Shown: positions 1-11,053, counted from the first letter of the stretch. The stretch is DNA of 51,217 nucleotides from an uncultured bacterium (GCA_949297775.1 CASFTM010000014.1:1-51217); one strand, 5' to 3'. Made by a program: numbers and translations. The notes: a model not told the origin generated them from the letters alone.

Positions 1-41
1 TTTTTGATAAATTTTGCGTATGAGCAAAATTTATCAAAAAA
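1..41. repeat. Palindrome with pilin start codon in its loop
   Basis: Positions 1-17 pair perfectly with 24-40, and base 41 would pair with a T just outside the window. The six-base loop 18-23 contains the ATG at 20-22. The stem is AT-rich and is not followed by a T-run in either direction, so it is not an ordinary terminator. It could be an operator at DNA level or a translation-controlling hairpin in the mRNA. No Shine-Dalgarno is visible. Confidence 0.9.
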
Positions 42-91
42 CCCACCCGGCGGGGAAAAACGCCGGATTTACGCTAATAGAGCTGTTAGTG
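1..91 (+). repeat. 91-bp direct repeat, copy 1 (pilin leader cassette)
   Basis: Positions 1-91 are identical, base for base, to 15630-15720. The identity runs across the poly-T end, the start codon and the first 24 codons of two prepilin genes, then stops abruptly. This copy touches the window edge, so the repeat may extend further upstream. No other prepilin gene in the window shares it at nucleotide level. Confidence 0.95.
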
Positions 92-538
92 GTCGTTTTG
101 ATTATCGGTATTTTAGCGGCGGTGGCTTTGCCGCAATATACCAAAGCGGTGGAAAAATCCCGCGTGACCGAAGCAATGATTATACTGAAAAAAATTGCGG
201 ATAATGTGGATATGTGTCTGCTGGAAAACGGCGGGCAGTTGGCCCTTTGCGGAGAGCCGGATATCTGTTTTGCTGGATTTGAAAACAAAGGTTACAATGC
301 GTCCGGCTTCACTACGGATCATTTTCAATATGGGTGGTGGGCTGTTCCGATGGCCATACGGAATACAGATGATTATGGTTTAATACAAGTCACTCCCCAG
401 GTGGCGGCTATCAATGGGCTGCCGGAGGGGCGTTGGTGTGCCCCAAATACGGAAAAAGGACAGGCTCTTTGTAAGAGCCTTGCCGGTGGGAAAGCCTCTA
501 TTACGAATGGCTTTATGGGCACAGCATTCCCATTTTAG
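20..538 (+). CDS. Orphan type IV prepilin / pseudopilin
   Basis: A 172-aa precursor of a type IV pilin-like subunit, inserted in the inner membrane, processed by prepilin peptidase and assembled into a filament. A 16-residue leader ends in Gly, followed by FTLIELLVVVLIIGILAAVALPQY; Glu5 of the mature chain is present, as is the ALPQYTKAVEKSR segment typical of Elusimicrobia pilins. The C-terminus carries WC-x10-C, a likely disulfide loop. ATG at 20 is preferred over TTG at 14. The leader is long compared with the MKK-G leaders of most other pilins here, and lies inside the palindrome and the 91-bp repeat. It converges on uvrA with only about ten bases between stops. Whether it is a major or minor subunit cannot be told. 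Confidence 0.9.
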   Translation: MSKIYQKTHPAGKNAGFTLIELLVVVLIIGILAAVALPQYTKAVEKSRVTEAMIILKKIADNVDMCLLENGGQLALCGEPDICFAGFENKGYNASGFTTDHFQYGWWAVPMAIRNTDDYGLIQVTPQVAAINGLPEGRWCAPNTEKGQALCKSLAGGKASITNGFMGTAFPF

Positions 539-548
539 CGAGGAAGGT

Positions 549-3530
<2,982 letters not shown>

Positions 3531-3651
3531 ATCCAAAATCCTTTCTAATCCAAAAAAGCGGAAATCAGTCGGAAAAAGAAGCAAAAATACTGCTTTTTTC
3601 CGCTTAATAAATTATATAATTTATTTATCTGTTTTATCCCGGAGCGCGCGT
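3531..3651. promoter_or_regulatory. Divergent promoter region uvrA / flippase-like gene
   Basis: The AT-rich 121-bp gap between divergent genes holds nested inverted repeats (AAGCGGAAA near 3556 with TTTCCGCTT near 3597, enclosing an AAGCA/TGCTT pair) and a TATAAT at 3615-3620 pointing at the plus-strand gene. I see no convincing -35 for it. I cannot identify a known SOS box. Confidence 0.35.
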
Positions 3652-4704
3652 ATGAAAAAACCGCTTAAAATATTGCTCTATACCCTGGGGGCCCTGTTAT
3701 CCGTCGGTATCATTGCCGTTATGGTGTACCAGACGCGGGACAGCTTTGTTAAAATTTGGCAGGGTGTGAGCACCCGGTATTTGTTCCTTTCGCTGTTTTC
3801 TTCCGTTTTGATTTATGCGGCGATGGGCATGAGCCTTTACGAAGTATTGCGCATTATGGGCCGGCGCGTAAGCAAAAGCGCGGCTATTGGCATTGCGCTG
3901 GTATCCACGACGGTCAACTATGTGGTGTCGTCGCTGGGGGTAAGCGGGTTTGCCCTGCGGGCGCATTTGTTAAACCGCCGCCGCGTGCCGTTTGGCATGT
4001 GCGTAACCGCCAGTATCGTCATTACGGTTTTGCTTTACTTTGTGTTGGCGGTAATTATTTTACAGGGCTCTATTTTGATGTTTTTTAATTCTTCCGCTAC
4101 AACCATGCAAATCCTTAAAAATTTCCTGCTGATTGTGGCCATGTGCGCCGTGTGCGTGCTGATTACGGCCTTTTTGTTTAACAACGAATGGCGCTCCAAA
4201 TGGCTGCGGAAAATTTTCCGGATGATCAACAAAGTGCTTTACCACGTGTTCCGGGCGCTTATTCCCAAGGGCAAGTACGACGATTTTATGGACCAGCTGG
4301 ATGAAGGCATTGATTTAATCCATAAAAAGAAAAAGAAACTGACGATGACCATCGTCTATGTTTGCGCCGACTGGCTGTTTACGATACTGGTGCTGTATTT
4401 CGCTTTCCGCGCGGTGGGCATACATATTACCGCCGGCGTGCTGGTGGCCGGGTTTGCCGTTGGTATGGTAACGACCCTTATTCCCATTTTGCCCGGCGGG
4501 CTGGGCGCTATGGAGCTGGCCATGACAGCCGTTTACGCCCAAATGGGCATAGACTGGGATTCCGCTTTAATGGCTACGCTCATTTACCGCGTGGTGTATT
4601 ATGTGATTCCGGGCATTATCAGTATTTTCATTTACTGGGGGCTGCAACTCTCTTCTCCCGCGGCGCCCCGCAAGAAAAAAACCTCCCAAGGAGCCTCTTT
4701 ATGA
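3652..4704 (+). CDS. LPG-synthase-TM / flippase-like membrane protein
   Basis: A 350-aa polytopic inner-membrane protein of the UPF0104 family (lysylphosphatidylglycerol synthase TM region, Pfam PF03706), often called flippase-like. Several hydrophobic segments are visible, and the C-terminal third has the characteristic PGGLGAMELAM motif after GVLVAGFAVGMVTTLIPIL. It lacks the soluble aminoacyl-transferase domain of MprF, so lipid flipping or transport is more likely than aminoacylation. Start taken at ATG 3652, since upstream codons overlap the divergent promoter region. The stop overlaps the next start (ATGA), implying translational coupling to the hexapeptide protein. Confidence 0.85.
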   Translation: MKKPLKILLYTLGALLSVGIIAVMVYQTRDSFVKIWQGVSTRYLFLSLFSSVLIYAAMGMSLYEVLRIMGRRVSKSAAIGIALVSTTVNYVVSSLGVSGFALRAHLLNRRRVPFGMCVTASIVITVLLYFVLAVIILQGSILMFFNSSATTMQILKNFLLIVAMCAVCVLITAFLFNNEWRSKWLRKIFRMINKVLYHVFRALIPKGKYDDFMDQLDEGIDLIHKKKKKLTMTIVYVCADWLFTILVLYFAFRAVGIHITAGVLVAGFAVGMVTTLIPILPGGLGAMELAMTAVYAQMGIDWDSALMATLIYRVVYYVIPGIISIFIYWGLQLSSPAAPRKKKTSQGASL

Positions 4705-5216
4705 AAGAACGCATTAACGAACAGGTGCCCAGCGTGCGCCCCAGCTGCTATTTGCATAAAACGTCCGTACTTATCGGTGACGTAACCCTGGGGGAAAATG
4801 TATCCGTTTGGCCTTGCGCTGTTTTGCGCGGGGATATCGCCGCGATTGTGGTGGGGGATAATTCCAACATCCAGGAAAACGCCTGCCTGCACGTAAATTA
4901 CGGCGCGCCGTGCTTAATCGGGCGCGGCGTAAGCGTGGGGCACGGGGCCGTGGTGCACGGCAGCAAAATAGGCGATAATTGTTTAATCGGTATGAACGCC
5001 GTCGTAATGGAGAGCGAAATCGGCCCCAACTGCATTATCGGTGCGGGGGCGGTGGTTCCGGCGGGGAAAAACATTCCCGCGGGCTCTTTGGTAATGGGGG
5101 TGCCCGCCAAAGTGGTGCGCAAACTGGAGGAGGACGAAGTAAACGCCGTCATCCGCAATGCGCGCGAATATGCGGACGCCATTATGCTCTACAAAGACCA
5201 TTGCGAAGAAATGTAA
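4701..5216 (+). CDS. Gamma-carbonic-anhydrase-like hexapeptide protein
   Basis: A 171-aa left-handed beta-helix protein of the YrdA/PaaY/gamma-carbonic anhydrase family. Repeated hexapeptides of the [LIV]-G-x4 type run through residues 18-140, and the three metal-binding histidines are in place: His64 (LHVNYG), His81 and His86 (GHGAVVHG). R43, D45 and Q58 sit where the family keeps active-site residues. A final helical cap follows. The family contains true carbonic anhydrases and inactive or acyl-transferring relatives, so the substrate is uncertain. AAGGAG lies about eight bases before the ATG, which overlaps the preceding stop. Confidence 0.9.
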   Translation: MKERINEQVPSVRPSCYLHKTSVLIGDVTLGENVSVWPCAVLRGDIAAIVVGDNSNIQENACLHVNYGAPCLIGRGVSVGHGAVVHGSKIGDNCLIGMNAVVMESEIGPNCIIGAGAVVPAGKNIPAGSLVMGVPAKVVRKLEEDEVNAVIRNAREYADAIMLYKDHCEEM

Positions 5217-5218
5217 GT

Positions 5219-5584
5219 ATGAAAAAAGTCCTTTTGATAGAAGATTCCAAAGTATTGGGCACGGCGCTTATCGGCGCGCTGAAGGTGGAAAATATAGAAG
5301 CCCACTGGGCCGACAACGGCGTTTCCGGCGTGCAAATGGCCAAACAACTTAAGCCCGATTTGATTTTGCTGGATCTAATGCTGCCCAAGCTAAGCGGTTT
5401 TGAAGTGTGCAAAATGCTCAAAACCGATAACGCCACCTGGCGTATCCCGGTGGTAATTATGTCCACGCTGACGGATGCCGAATCGCGCGACCGCGCCACC
5501 GAGGCCGGGGCGGATTACTTTATCCCCAAGCCGTACGATTTGGCTTCTACGATGGGCGAAATAAAAAAATTATTAAAAATTTAA
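5219..5584 (+). CDS. Single-domain response regulator (CheY-like receiver)
   Basis: A 121-aa stand-alone receiver domain. The acidic pocket E8/D9, phospho-acceptor D52 (LILLDLMLP), switch residue S82 (VVIMSTL) and K104 (FIPKPYD) are all present. There is no output domain, so it probably signals by protein contact, as a chemotaxis-type or motility regulator, or passes phosphate on. It starts two bases after the stop of the hexapeptide gene, so it is cotranscribed; no strong Shine-Dalgarno is seen. No partner histidine kinase occurs in the window. Confidence 0.93.
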   Translation: MKKVLLIEDSKVLGTALIGALKVENIEAHWADNGVSGVQMAKQLKPDLILLDLMLPKLSGFEVCKMLKTDNATWRIPVVIMSTLTDAESRDRATEAGADYFIPKPYDLASTMGEIKKLLKI

Positions 5585-5612
5585 AACCCCAACGGGGCTC
5601 AGGGAGAAACCT

Positions 5613-6749
5613 ATGGCTGCAACCAAACAAACAACCGCCAAACGCAGTGCGAAAACCGCCAAATCCGCCCGGAAGACGGCAAAACCCGCCGCCAAGCTGG
5701 ATCTGCCGGCTTTGGAAGAGCTGCTGGAGCAAAACCGCCCTTCGGAAGTGTTGGAAAAATTGCTTTCCGCCCGCCAAAAAGACGCGGCCGCCTGGTTCTT
5801 AACCGGCGAGGCCCAGCGCCAGTTGGGGTCGTTTGAAGGGGCTTTAAAAAGCTATGCCGTTGCCTTGCAGACTGCCGACCAGGCCGAAACCCGTATGGAC
5901 GCCTTGCTCGCCATGGCCGCTTGTTACCGCACGCTGGGGCATTCTGCCGCCGCGTACGAGCTGGCGGAGGACGCTTTGAAAATGGCGCAGGAGCTGGAAT
6001 ACGACGAATTTACCGTGCGCGCTATGCAGGAAATGGGAATGGCCCTGCGCGCCTGGGGCCGGCTGGAGGAGGCGCTGGACTTGTTGGACGCCGTTTTATC
6101 GGCCTATACCCAGCTGAAGGATTATGCCGGGATGAGTTTTATCCATTGGGCCAAAGGCGGCATTTTCCGCCTGCAGGGGCATTTTCAGGAAGGCATTGCC
6201 CAGTTCAAACAGGCTATTAAACTGGCTAAAAAAGCCGGGGACGACATCAGCCTGGCATACGGCTACTGCGGGTTGGCGGGTATCAGCCGCATCTGCGGAG
6301 AAATTGACAACTGTGTGAAAAATTACAAGCTGGCGGAAAAAATCTTCCGCAAGAGCGAAGATTTGTTCGGCAAGGCCTACACCAACTGCGGTATGGCAAA
6401 CGGCCTGCGCCAGCAGGGAAAATATGACGAAGCCCTCCGCCATTATAACGTGGCGGATAAGCTCTATTCCGCCATTAACGATACGGTAGATTTGGGGTTT
6501 GTAAAATGGGGCCGCGCCGATATTTTAAAACGTAAAAACAAAATGGACGCTGCGTTGAAAGATTTGCAGGAAGCGCGCATACTGTTTGATAATTCCGACG
6601 AAACCCGCGGACAAATTTTAACCAAGCTTTCTTTGGCGCAGGTGCTCTACGCGCTGGGCCAGACGCAGGAAGCTGAAGAATTGTACGAAGCCGGCGTAGC
6701 CCAGGCGCGCGCCGAAGGATTGCACACCTATTTGGAAAGCTATACTTGA
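5613..6749 (+). CDS. TPR-repeat protein with basic N-terminal tail
   Basis: A 378-aa protein. Residues 1-30 are almost entirely Ala, Lys, Thr, Arg and Ser (AKRSAKTAKSARKTAKPAAK), a disordered polycationic tail. Residues 35-375 form a chain of about eight tetratricopeptide repeats (for example AAWFLTGEAQRQLGSFEGAL and GKYDEALRHYNVADKLYSA). It has no signal peptide, so it is probably a cytoplasmic scaffold. AGGGAGA precedes the ATG. It lies 28 bases after the receiver gene and may be a partner of it; that is inference. No enzymatic motif is seen. Confidence 0.85.
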   Translation: MAATKQTTAKRSAKTAKSARKTAKPAAKLDLPALEELLEQNRPSEVLEKLLSARQKDAAAWFLTGEAQRQLGSFEGALKSYAVALQTADQAETRMDALLAMAACYRTLGHSAAAYELAEDALKMAQELEYDEFTVRAMQEMGMALRAWGRLEEALDLLDAVLSAYTQLKDYAGMSFIHWAKGGIFRLQGHFQEGIAQFKQAIKLAKKAGDDISLAYGYCGLAGISRICGEIDNCVKNYKLAEKIFRKSEDLFGKAYTNCGMANGLRQQGKYDEALRHYNVADKLYSAINDTVDLGFVKWGRADILKRKNKMDAALKDLQEARILFDNSDETRGQILTKLSLAQVLYALGQTQEAEELYEAGVAQARAEGLHTYLESYT

Positions 6750-6783
6750 TAGCCTGTGCCAGAGGGATATATGCAAAATAGGG

Positions 6784-6812
6784 TTGAAATTTGAACAAAG
6801 ATTTCTTATCCT
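6784..6812 (+). promoter_or_regulatory. Candidate sigma-70-type promoter
   Basis: TTGAAA at 6784-6789 and TATCCT at 6807-6812 are separated by 17 bases. Predicted start near 6819 gives a leader of about 25 bases for the secreted protein at 6844, with AAGGGG as ribosome-binding site. Confidence 0.45.
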
Positions 6813-6843
6813 AATAACAATAAGATGTTACAAGGGGTATTGT

Positions 6844-7386
6844 ATGAAAAAACTTTTACTGGCAGTTTTGGGACTGTCCGTGCTGGTTGTGCCGGCGTGT
6901 GCGGAAAATAAAATCCAAATGGTTACTTATTTCCCCGTGCCGTATGTGGCTTATAGCAAAGTTACCGTGGACAAGCAATTGGATGTGGGGCTTACGGCAT
7001 CGGCGTGCCAAATGAATTTAGGCTGCAGCGATTTAAGCGACTATGGAACGCAAAAGCCTTTGTATGTCAGCGATAATATGATTGTTCAAAGAGGGACTGC
7101 TCAATTTAATAGCGGCATTATTCGTGCCAATAGGATTTTGATGGGGAAACAGACTTCTAGCTCGGCTGCTAACTTAAATTTTAGCAGCAATTTGCGTATT
7201 GGGGAATTGCTAAATGGTTATACTTTGGAAGCAACCAATATGAATGTTACCGAATTGAAGTTGTTCCCCGACTATATTACCAATTCTTTCCCCAGCTGTT
7301 CTGCTGCAAGCGGAGGGTCTCCCAACATATCGTGGCAGGAATTGACCTTATATAAAACTGCGGAAGTGTATTTGGTCTGCGGCTAA
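6844..7386 (+). CDS. Small secreted protein of unknown function
   Basis: A 180-aa protein with a clear Sec signal peptide (MKKLLLAVLGLSVLVVPACA, cut after ACA). The mature chain begins near ENKIQMVTYFPVPYVAYSK and contains five cysteines, suggesting disulfide bonding outside the cytoplasm. I recall Elusimicrobia proteins that start with a similar YFPVPYVAY segment but cannot assign a function. Composition (Ser, Asn, Thr, short beta-like stretches) resembles pilin head domains, but there is no prepilin leader. Possible role: surface or periplasmic factor related to the pilins; low certainty. Confidence 0.7.
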   Translation: MKKLLLAVLGLSVLVVPACAENKIQMVTYFPVPYVAYSKVTVDKQLDVGLTASACQMNLGCSDLSDYGTQKPLYVSDNMIVQRGTAQFNSGIIRANRILMGKQTSSSAANLNFSSNLRIGELLNGYTLEATNMNVTELKLFPDYITNSFPSCSAASGGSPNISWQELTLYKTAEVYLVCG

Positions 7387-7417
7387 GAGAAAAGGCCGTA
7401 TGTTTTTGGGCGGCAAT

Positions 7418-7452
7418 AAAAAGAGGAACACTGCAAAAGTGCTCCTCTTTTT
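7418..7452. terminator. Bidirectional intrinsic terminator
   Basis: A 15-bp stem with one mismatch (7418-7432 with 7438-7452), loop GCAAA, flanked by A5 and T5, so it can end both the plus-strand secreted-protein gene and the minus-strand FKBP gene. Confidence 0.85.
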
Positions 7453-7484
7453 GTATTGGTCCGCTTGAAAAACCGTTTAGGGAA

Positions 7485-7901
7485 TTAGTTAATTTCTTTA
7501 ATTTCTACTTCAAACGTAAGTTCTTTCCCAGCCAGCGGGTGGTTAAAATCCAAGACCACTTCTTTATCCGTAATTTCCTTCACCACTGCGCGGAAGGTGT
7601 GTCCTTCGTTGCTGGCGCCTACCATATCGCCCACTTTTAAATTTTCAGCTCCGCCGATAGCTTCTTTCGGCACGCGGCGGATCGCTTCTTCCAGTACTTT
7701 GCCGTAGCCTTTTTCGGGGGCAACTTTAACGGTTTTTTTATCGCCCACTTTCATTCCGGTCAGTTCTTCTTCCAAACCCGGAATAATATGCCCTGCCCCG
7801 TGTACGTATTCCAGCGGGCCGCGTCCGGCGGAGGTGTCAGCAATTTTGCCGTCCACGGTAAGGGTATAGTCAAATTTGACTTTGGAACCTTCTTTAATCA
7901 T
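7485..7901 (-). CDS. slyD: SlyD-like FKBP peptidyl-prolyl isomerase
   Basis: A 138-aa cytoplasmic peptidyl-prolyl cis-trans isomerase and chaperone. The FKBP core is split by an insert-in-flap domain: residues 1-65 contain YTLTVDGKIADTS, GPLEYVHG and IIPGLEEELTGM, the flap insert lies at about 68-115 (PEKGYGKVLEEAIRRVPKEA), and the core closes with VVLDFNHPLAGKELTFEV. The His/Cys-rich metal-binding tail of Escherichia coli SlyD is absent. AAGGAG lies just upstream of the ATG. It is a single-gene transcript on the minus strand. Confidence 0.93.
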   Translation of the reverse strand: MIKEGSKVKFDYTLTVDGKIADTSAGRGPLEYVHGAGHIIPGLEEELTGMKVGDKKTVKVAPEKGYGKVLEEAIRRVPKEAIGGAENLKVGDMVGASNEGHTFRAVVKEITDKEVVLDFNHPLAGKELTFEVEIKEIN

Positions 7902-8212
7902 TTTTTTCTCCTTTTGCCGCAGGGGTCCTGGGCGAGTGTTATGGTATATTGTAACAGTTTTTAAATACGAACGGGAAAAAATGTTTTTACACCAAACGAA
8001 AGCCCCCGCCGTTAAGGCGGGGGAGCCAACATGTTGGCGGGGAAAAGAAAATACCTCGGTATTTAAGCAGTATGCCTATTTGAAAGGACCTGTGCAACCG
8101 GGAAAAAGGATTAGTTTTATTTTCAACCGGCAGGCTAATGCGTGGGTTGTCCTTTGAAAAAAATAAAAAAGCCGCGCCTTTGCCAGGCGCGGCGTATGTT
8201 GGATAAACACGC
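7902..8212. other. Intergenic region without a gene
   Basis: No plausible coding frame. It holds an 8-bp GC-rich hairpin (8003-8010 with 8016-8023), the guaC terminator at its right end, and presumably the promoter of the slyD-like gene, for which I see no clear hexamers. Confidence 0.6.
8155..8193 (-). terminator. guaC intrinsic terminator
   Basis: Read on the minus strand: 8-bp stem (8171-8178 with 8186-8193, all G/C), followed by T6-A-T7-like tract. Good Rho-independent terminator just past the guaC stop. Confidence 0.85.
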
Positions 8213-9316
8213 TTATTCGTTGCCAAAAATGGTATTTAACTGGCGGTTAACGCGGTAGAAAGTGGCGCACTTTGGCATATCTTTCAAGCGTTTTGCGCCG
8301 ATGTACGTCATACAGCTGCGGATGCCGCCCAAAATAGCTAATAAGGTGTGTTCAATTGGCCCGCGGAACGGAATTTCCACCACTTTTCCTTCGCTGGCGC
8401 GATACTTTTTCATTCCGCCGTAGTGCTTGTCTTGGGCGTACTCGGAGCTCATTCCATAGAATTTTTTGTATTGTTTTTCTTCAATGCGCAGCGCACAGGT
8501 TTTGTCGTCAATCATTTGCACTTCGCTGGTTTGGAAGGCTTTGGTGCACATATCTCCGCCGCTTTCGGCGTGCCCGGCCAGCATGCCGCCCAGCATCACA
8601 AAATCCGCCCCGGCGCACAGGCTTTTGCACACGTCGCCCGGTACGGTGCAGCCTCCGTCGGCGCAAATCATTCCGCCTACCCCGTGGGCCGCGTCCGCGC
8701 ATTCAATGACGGTGGAAAACTGCGGTCTTCCCACTCCGGTCAGCTTGCGCGTGGTGCAAACGGACCCGGGCCCAATGCCTACTTTAACAATATCGGCTCC
8801 GTTTAAAATTAAATCCTCGCACATATCGCCGGTTACCACATTCCCTGCCATAATAAGCGCTTTGGGCCAGGATTTACGGACCTTGCGGATATAGTCAATC
8901 AAATAAGGGGAATAACCGTTTGCCACATCTACGCAAATGTTGGAGATGAGCCCGCTGTCCATCACTTGGCGGAGTTTTTCGTAATCGGCGTTCGACACGC
9001 CGGAGCTGACAAACAGCAAATCGTTGGTGCCAAATTCCTGGGCGTTTTTTTGCAGGAAAGTAATCAGTTCTTCGGCGCTATAGTGTTTGTGCAGGGCGCT
9101 TAAGAGGTGTTGTTTCTGCATTTCACGGGCAATTTCAAAGGTGCCGGTGGTAGCCATGTTGGCGGCTACGATGCCCGTGGCTTTTAGCGGACGGGGACAC
9201 CATTTGAAGGAATATTCCCGTTCTACCTCTACTTCCGAGCGGGAAGCTAAGGCTGAGCGTTTGGGACGCAGTAAAACATCGCAGTAATCTAATTGGATGT
9301 CATCATAAATTCTCAT
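8213..9316 (-). CDS. guaC: GMP reductase (IMPDH/GMPR family)
   Basis: A 367-aa TIM-barrel enzyme that reduces GMP to IMP with NADPH, releasing ammonia. The catalytic loop GIGPGSVCTTRKLTGVG carries the active-site Cys and Thr; the phosphate-binding GGMLAGH region and the flap KKFYGMSSEYAQ follow. It lacks the CBS pair that IMP dehydrogenases usually carry, and its N-terminus (YDDIQLDYCDVLLRPKRS) matches GMP reductases. ATG at 9316 has AAGGAG upstream; a start seven codons earlier is possible but less likely. Probably monocistronic. Confidence 0.93.
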   Translation of the reverse strand: MRIYDDIQLDYCDVLLRPKRSALASRSEVEVEREYSFKWCPRPLKATGIVAANMATTGTFEIAREMQKQHLLSALHKHYSAEELITFLQKNAQEFGTNDLLFVSSGVSNADYEKLRQVMDSGLISNICVDVANGYSPYLIDYIRKVRKSWPKALIMAGNVVTGDMCEDLILNGADIVKVGIGPGSVCTTRKLTGVGRPQFSTVIECADAAHGVGGMICADGGCTVPGDVCKSLCAGADFVMLGGMLAGHAESGGDMCTKAFQTSEVQMIDDKTCALRIEEKQYKKFYGMSSEYAQDKHYGGMKKYRASEGKVVEIPFRGPIEHTLLAILGGIRSCMTYIGAKRLKDMPKCATFYRVNRQLNTIFGNE

Positions 9317-9404
9317 GTGTTTCTCCTTACCCTGCAAATGAGTTTGGGAAAATCCCCAAACCGTTTTATATCATACTAAATTTGTCCAGGGTTGGTTCTT
9401 CGCC

Positions 9405-9433
9405 TTGGCAGGAAAGCTATTTTTAGCTATAAT
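9405..9433 (+). promoter_or_regulatory. Sigma-70-type promoter of the pilin trio
   Basis: TTGGCA at 9405-9410, 17-bp spacer, TATAAT at 9428-9433. Predicted start near 9440, leader about 45 bases, GGAG eight bases before the ATG at 9485. One of the best promoter matches in the window. Confidence 0.75.
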
Positions 9434-9484
9434 GGGTATTGTAATTTGTAATAAAAAAACTATACTTGTAAAAATGGAGCTCTT

Positions 9485-9955
9485 ATGAACAAAGGGTTTA
9501 CGCTAATAGAATTGCTGGCGGTCGTGTTGATTATGGGTATTTTGACGGCAATCGCCCTTCCGCAATACCGCCGCAGCGTGGAACGCTCCCGTGTGGCCGA
9601 GGCGCTGCAGTTGTTGCCGGCTATATACGACGCCCGCGAACGTTTAATGACGGAACGCGGTTGGACATGGGGAAGCGGTTCCGCGGGGCTTTCGTTTTCT
9701 AAGCTGGATATTGATATGAAAGGAACACTGGCTTCTGATACGCAGTGGAAAACCCAGAATTTTTCTTATAATTTGTCTGCAAATTGCGCCGGGGGAGCGT
9801 GTTCCTCTTCTAATCCCTGGGTATCGGCGGAACTCATCAAAGGGATTTATAAAGGAACCACTTTGTATTACAATGGCGGCAATGTGGTGTGCTGCCCCGG
9901 AGATGACGCCGCGGATGCGTGCGACCGATTGAATATTGATAAAGGTTCCTGCTAG
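9485..9955 (+). CDS. Orphan type IV prepilin 2 (first of tandem trio)
   Basis: A 156-aa prepilin. Short leader MNKG, then FTLIELLAVVLIMGILTAIALPQY with Glu5 present, an amphipathic helix continuing through RRSVERSRVAEAL, and a variable globular head. Cysteines cluster in the head (NCAGGAC) and at the C-terminus (CC-x8-C, then DRLNIDKGSC). It is the first gene behind the promoter at 9405 and is followed 21 bases later by another prepilin. No assembly genes lie nearby, so it must use the machine at 35-48 kb or one outside the window. Confidence 0.92.
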   Translation: MNKGFTLIELLAVVLIMGILTAIALPQYRRSVERSRVAEALQLLPAIYDARERLMTERGWTWGSGSAGLSFSKLDIDMKGTLASDTQWKTQNFSYNLSANCAGGACSSSNPWVSAELIKGIYKGTTLYYNGGNVVCCPGDDAADACDRLNIDKGSC

Positions 9956-9976
9956 TTGGAAAGAAAAGGATTTTGT

Positions 9977-10477
9977 ATGAAAAAGAAAAATGGATTTACC
10001 TTAATTGAAATGTTGGCGGTGGTGTTGATTATAGCGATTTTGTCCGGCGTGGCCTGGCCGCAGTACCGCAAAGTGATAGAGAAAGCGCGCATTGCGGAAG
10101 TAGAATCCATGCTGCGCACCATATATGATTCCAGCGAGCGTCTGGCGGGCGAGTTTGGATATCGCACTTATGCCGCGCTGGTGGGGGCAAAAGGGGAAGC
10201 TAATTATTCGTTTTCCCGTATGGATATGTTTGATACGGATAACCTGCCTGCCGGGTGTTCGTTAAGCGGACGCGCGTTAAAATGCAAATATTATTTGTAT
10301 TACCCTTTGGTGTCGGCCAACGGGGTATCTTATGTTACGGCTCAAAAATTAAAAGCGCCTTATGCCAACACATTGATTGTCTTTAACCGCGATAACCAGC
10401 AAATTTACTGTCAGAACGCAGGCAACTCTACGGCGTGCGAAGATGTATTCGGGCTGGATACGGTTACGGGAATTTAA
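9977..10477 (+). CDS. Orphan type IV prepilin 3
   Basis: A 166-aa prepilin with leader MKKKNG and mature start FTLIEMLAVVLIIAILSGVAWPQY; Glu5 present. The conserved KVIEKARIAEVESML helix precedes a variable domain ending in YC-x8-C-EDVFGLD. ATG at 9977 has AAAGGA upstream, preferred to a start seven codons earlier that would lengthen the leader. Middle gene of the trio; the gap to the next gene is 15 bases. Similar to its neighbours in the first 40 residues and in the C-terminal loop only, suggesting old duplication followed by head-domain divergence. Confidence 0.92.
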   Translation: MKKKNGFTLIEMLAVVLIIAILSGVAWPQYRKVIEKARIAEVESMLRTIYDSSERLAGEFGYRTYAALVGAKGEANYSFSRMDMFDTDNLPAGCSLSGRALKCKYYLYYPLVSANGVSYVTAQKLKAPYANTLIVFNRDNQQIYCQNAGNSTACEDVFGLDTVTGI

Positions 10478-10492
10478 CGGAGAGGAACCAAT

Positions 10493-10999
10493 ATGAAAAA
10501 AGGTTTTACCTTAGTTGAAATTTTAGTGGCGGTCATGGTCATTACGTTGCTGGTGGCTATGGCCGTGCCAATGTACGAAAAGACGGTGGAAAAATCCCGT
10601 ATGGCGGAGGTGCGGGCCTTGCTAAAGCAGATTATGGAGTCCAAAATGCGTGTTTTGGATGCCATGGACCGCGATACTTATTCCAGCGGGCTGTTTGGCT
10701 TTGAAGCGTTGGACATTTCTATTCCTTGTATTAACCAAAGCTCGGGGGCGTTGCTTTCCCGTTGTGAAGGAGATACTATCTATACAAAGGATTTTAAATA
10801 TTCGCTGGCGCCTACAGGCACTTCGTCAAACGCTGTTTGCGCCGAACGCCGCAAAGGGGATAATGCGGGCGTGCAATTCTTGTATTTAGGGGAAGAGGCC
10901 ACCGGTGTGCAAGAAAAATTCTTTTGCAATGATGGTTCATCCGGCGGTTCGTGCGAATTGTACGGGTTGGAATCCAGCGGTTCGGCTTGGTGTTCCTAA
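10493..10999 (+). CDS. Orphan type IV prepilin 4 (last of trio)
   Basis: A 168-aa prepilin: leader MKKG, then FTLVEILVAVMVITLLVAMAVPMY with Glu5. The helix EKTVEKSRMAEVRALLKQIM follows. The head ends with FC-x8-C-ELYGLESSGSAWCS. GAGAGGAA is the ribosome-binding site. Followed by a strong terminator, so the trio 9485-10999 is a complete transcription unit. Confidence 0.92.
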   Translation: MKKGFTLVEILVAVMVITLLVAMAVPMYEKTVEKSRMAEVRALLKQIMESKMRVLDAMDRDTYSSGLFGFEALDISIPCINQSSGALLSRCEGDTIYTKDFKYSLAPTGTSSNAVCAERRKGDNAGVQFLYLGEEATGVQEKFFCNDGSSGGSCELYGLESSGSAWCS

Positions 11000-11018
11000 A
11001 GAACGGTCTGTCCATTTT

Positions 11019-11053
11019 ACTCCCGGGCGGTTGTTAAACGCCCGGGAGTTTTT
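11019..11053 (+). terminator. Intrinsic terminator of the pilin trio
   Basis: An 11-bp perfect stem (11019-11029 with 11039-11049), 9-base loop, then a T-run to 11053. Confidence 0.9.

Noticed and set aside
1-41. Palindrome as intrinsic terminator
   Set aside because: The stem is AT-rich and the start codon is in its loop; no T-tract follows on the transcribed side.
5613-5700. N-terminus of the TPR protein looks histone H3/H1-like (TKQT, AKRSAKTAK)
   Set aside because: The likeness is compositional; the rest of the protein is TPR and no histone fold is present.
7876-8226. Short ORFs on both strands between slyD-like gene and guaC
   Set aside because: They span hairpins and the guaC terminator, have no ribosome-binding site and no recognisable domain.
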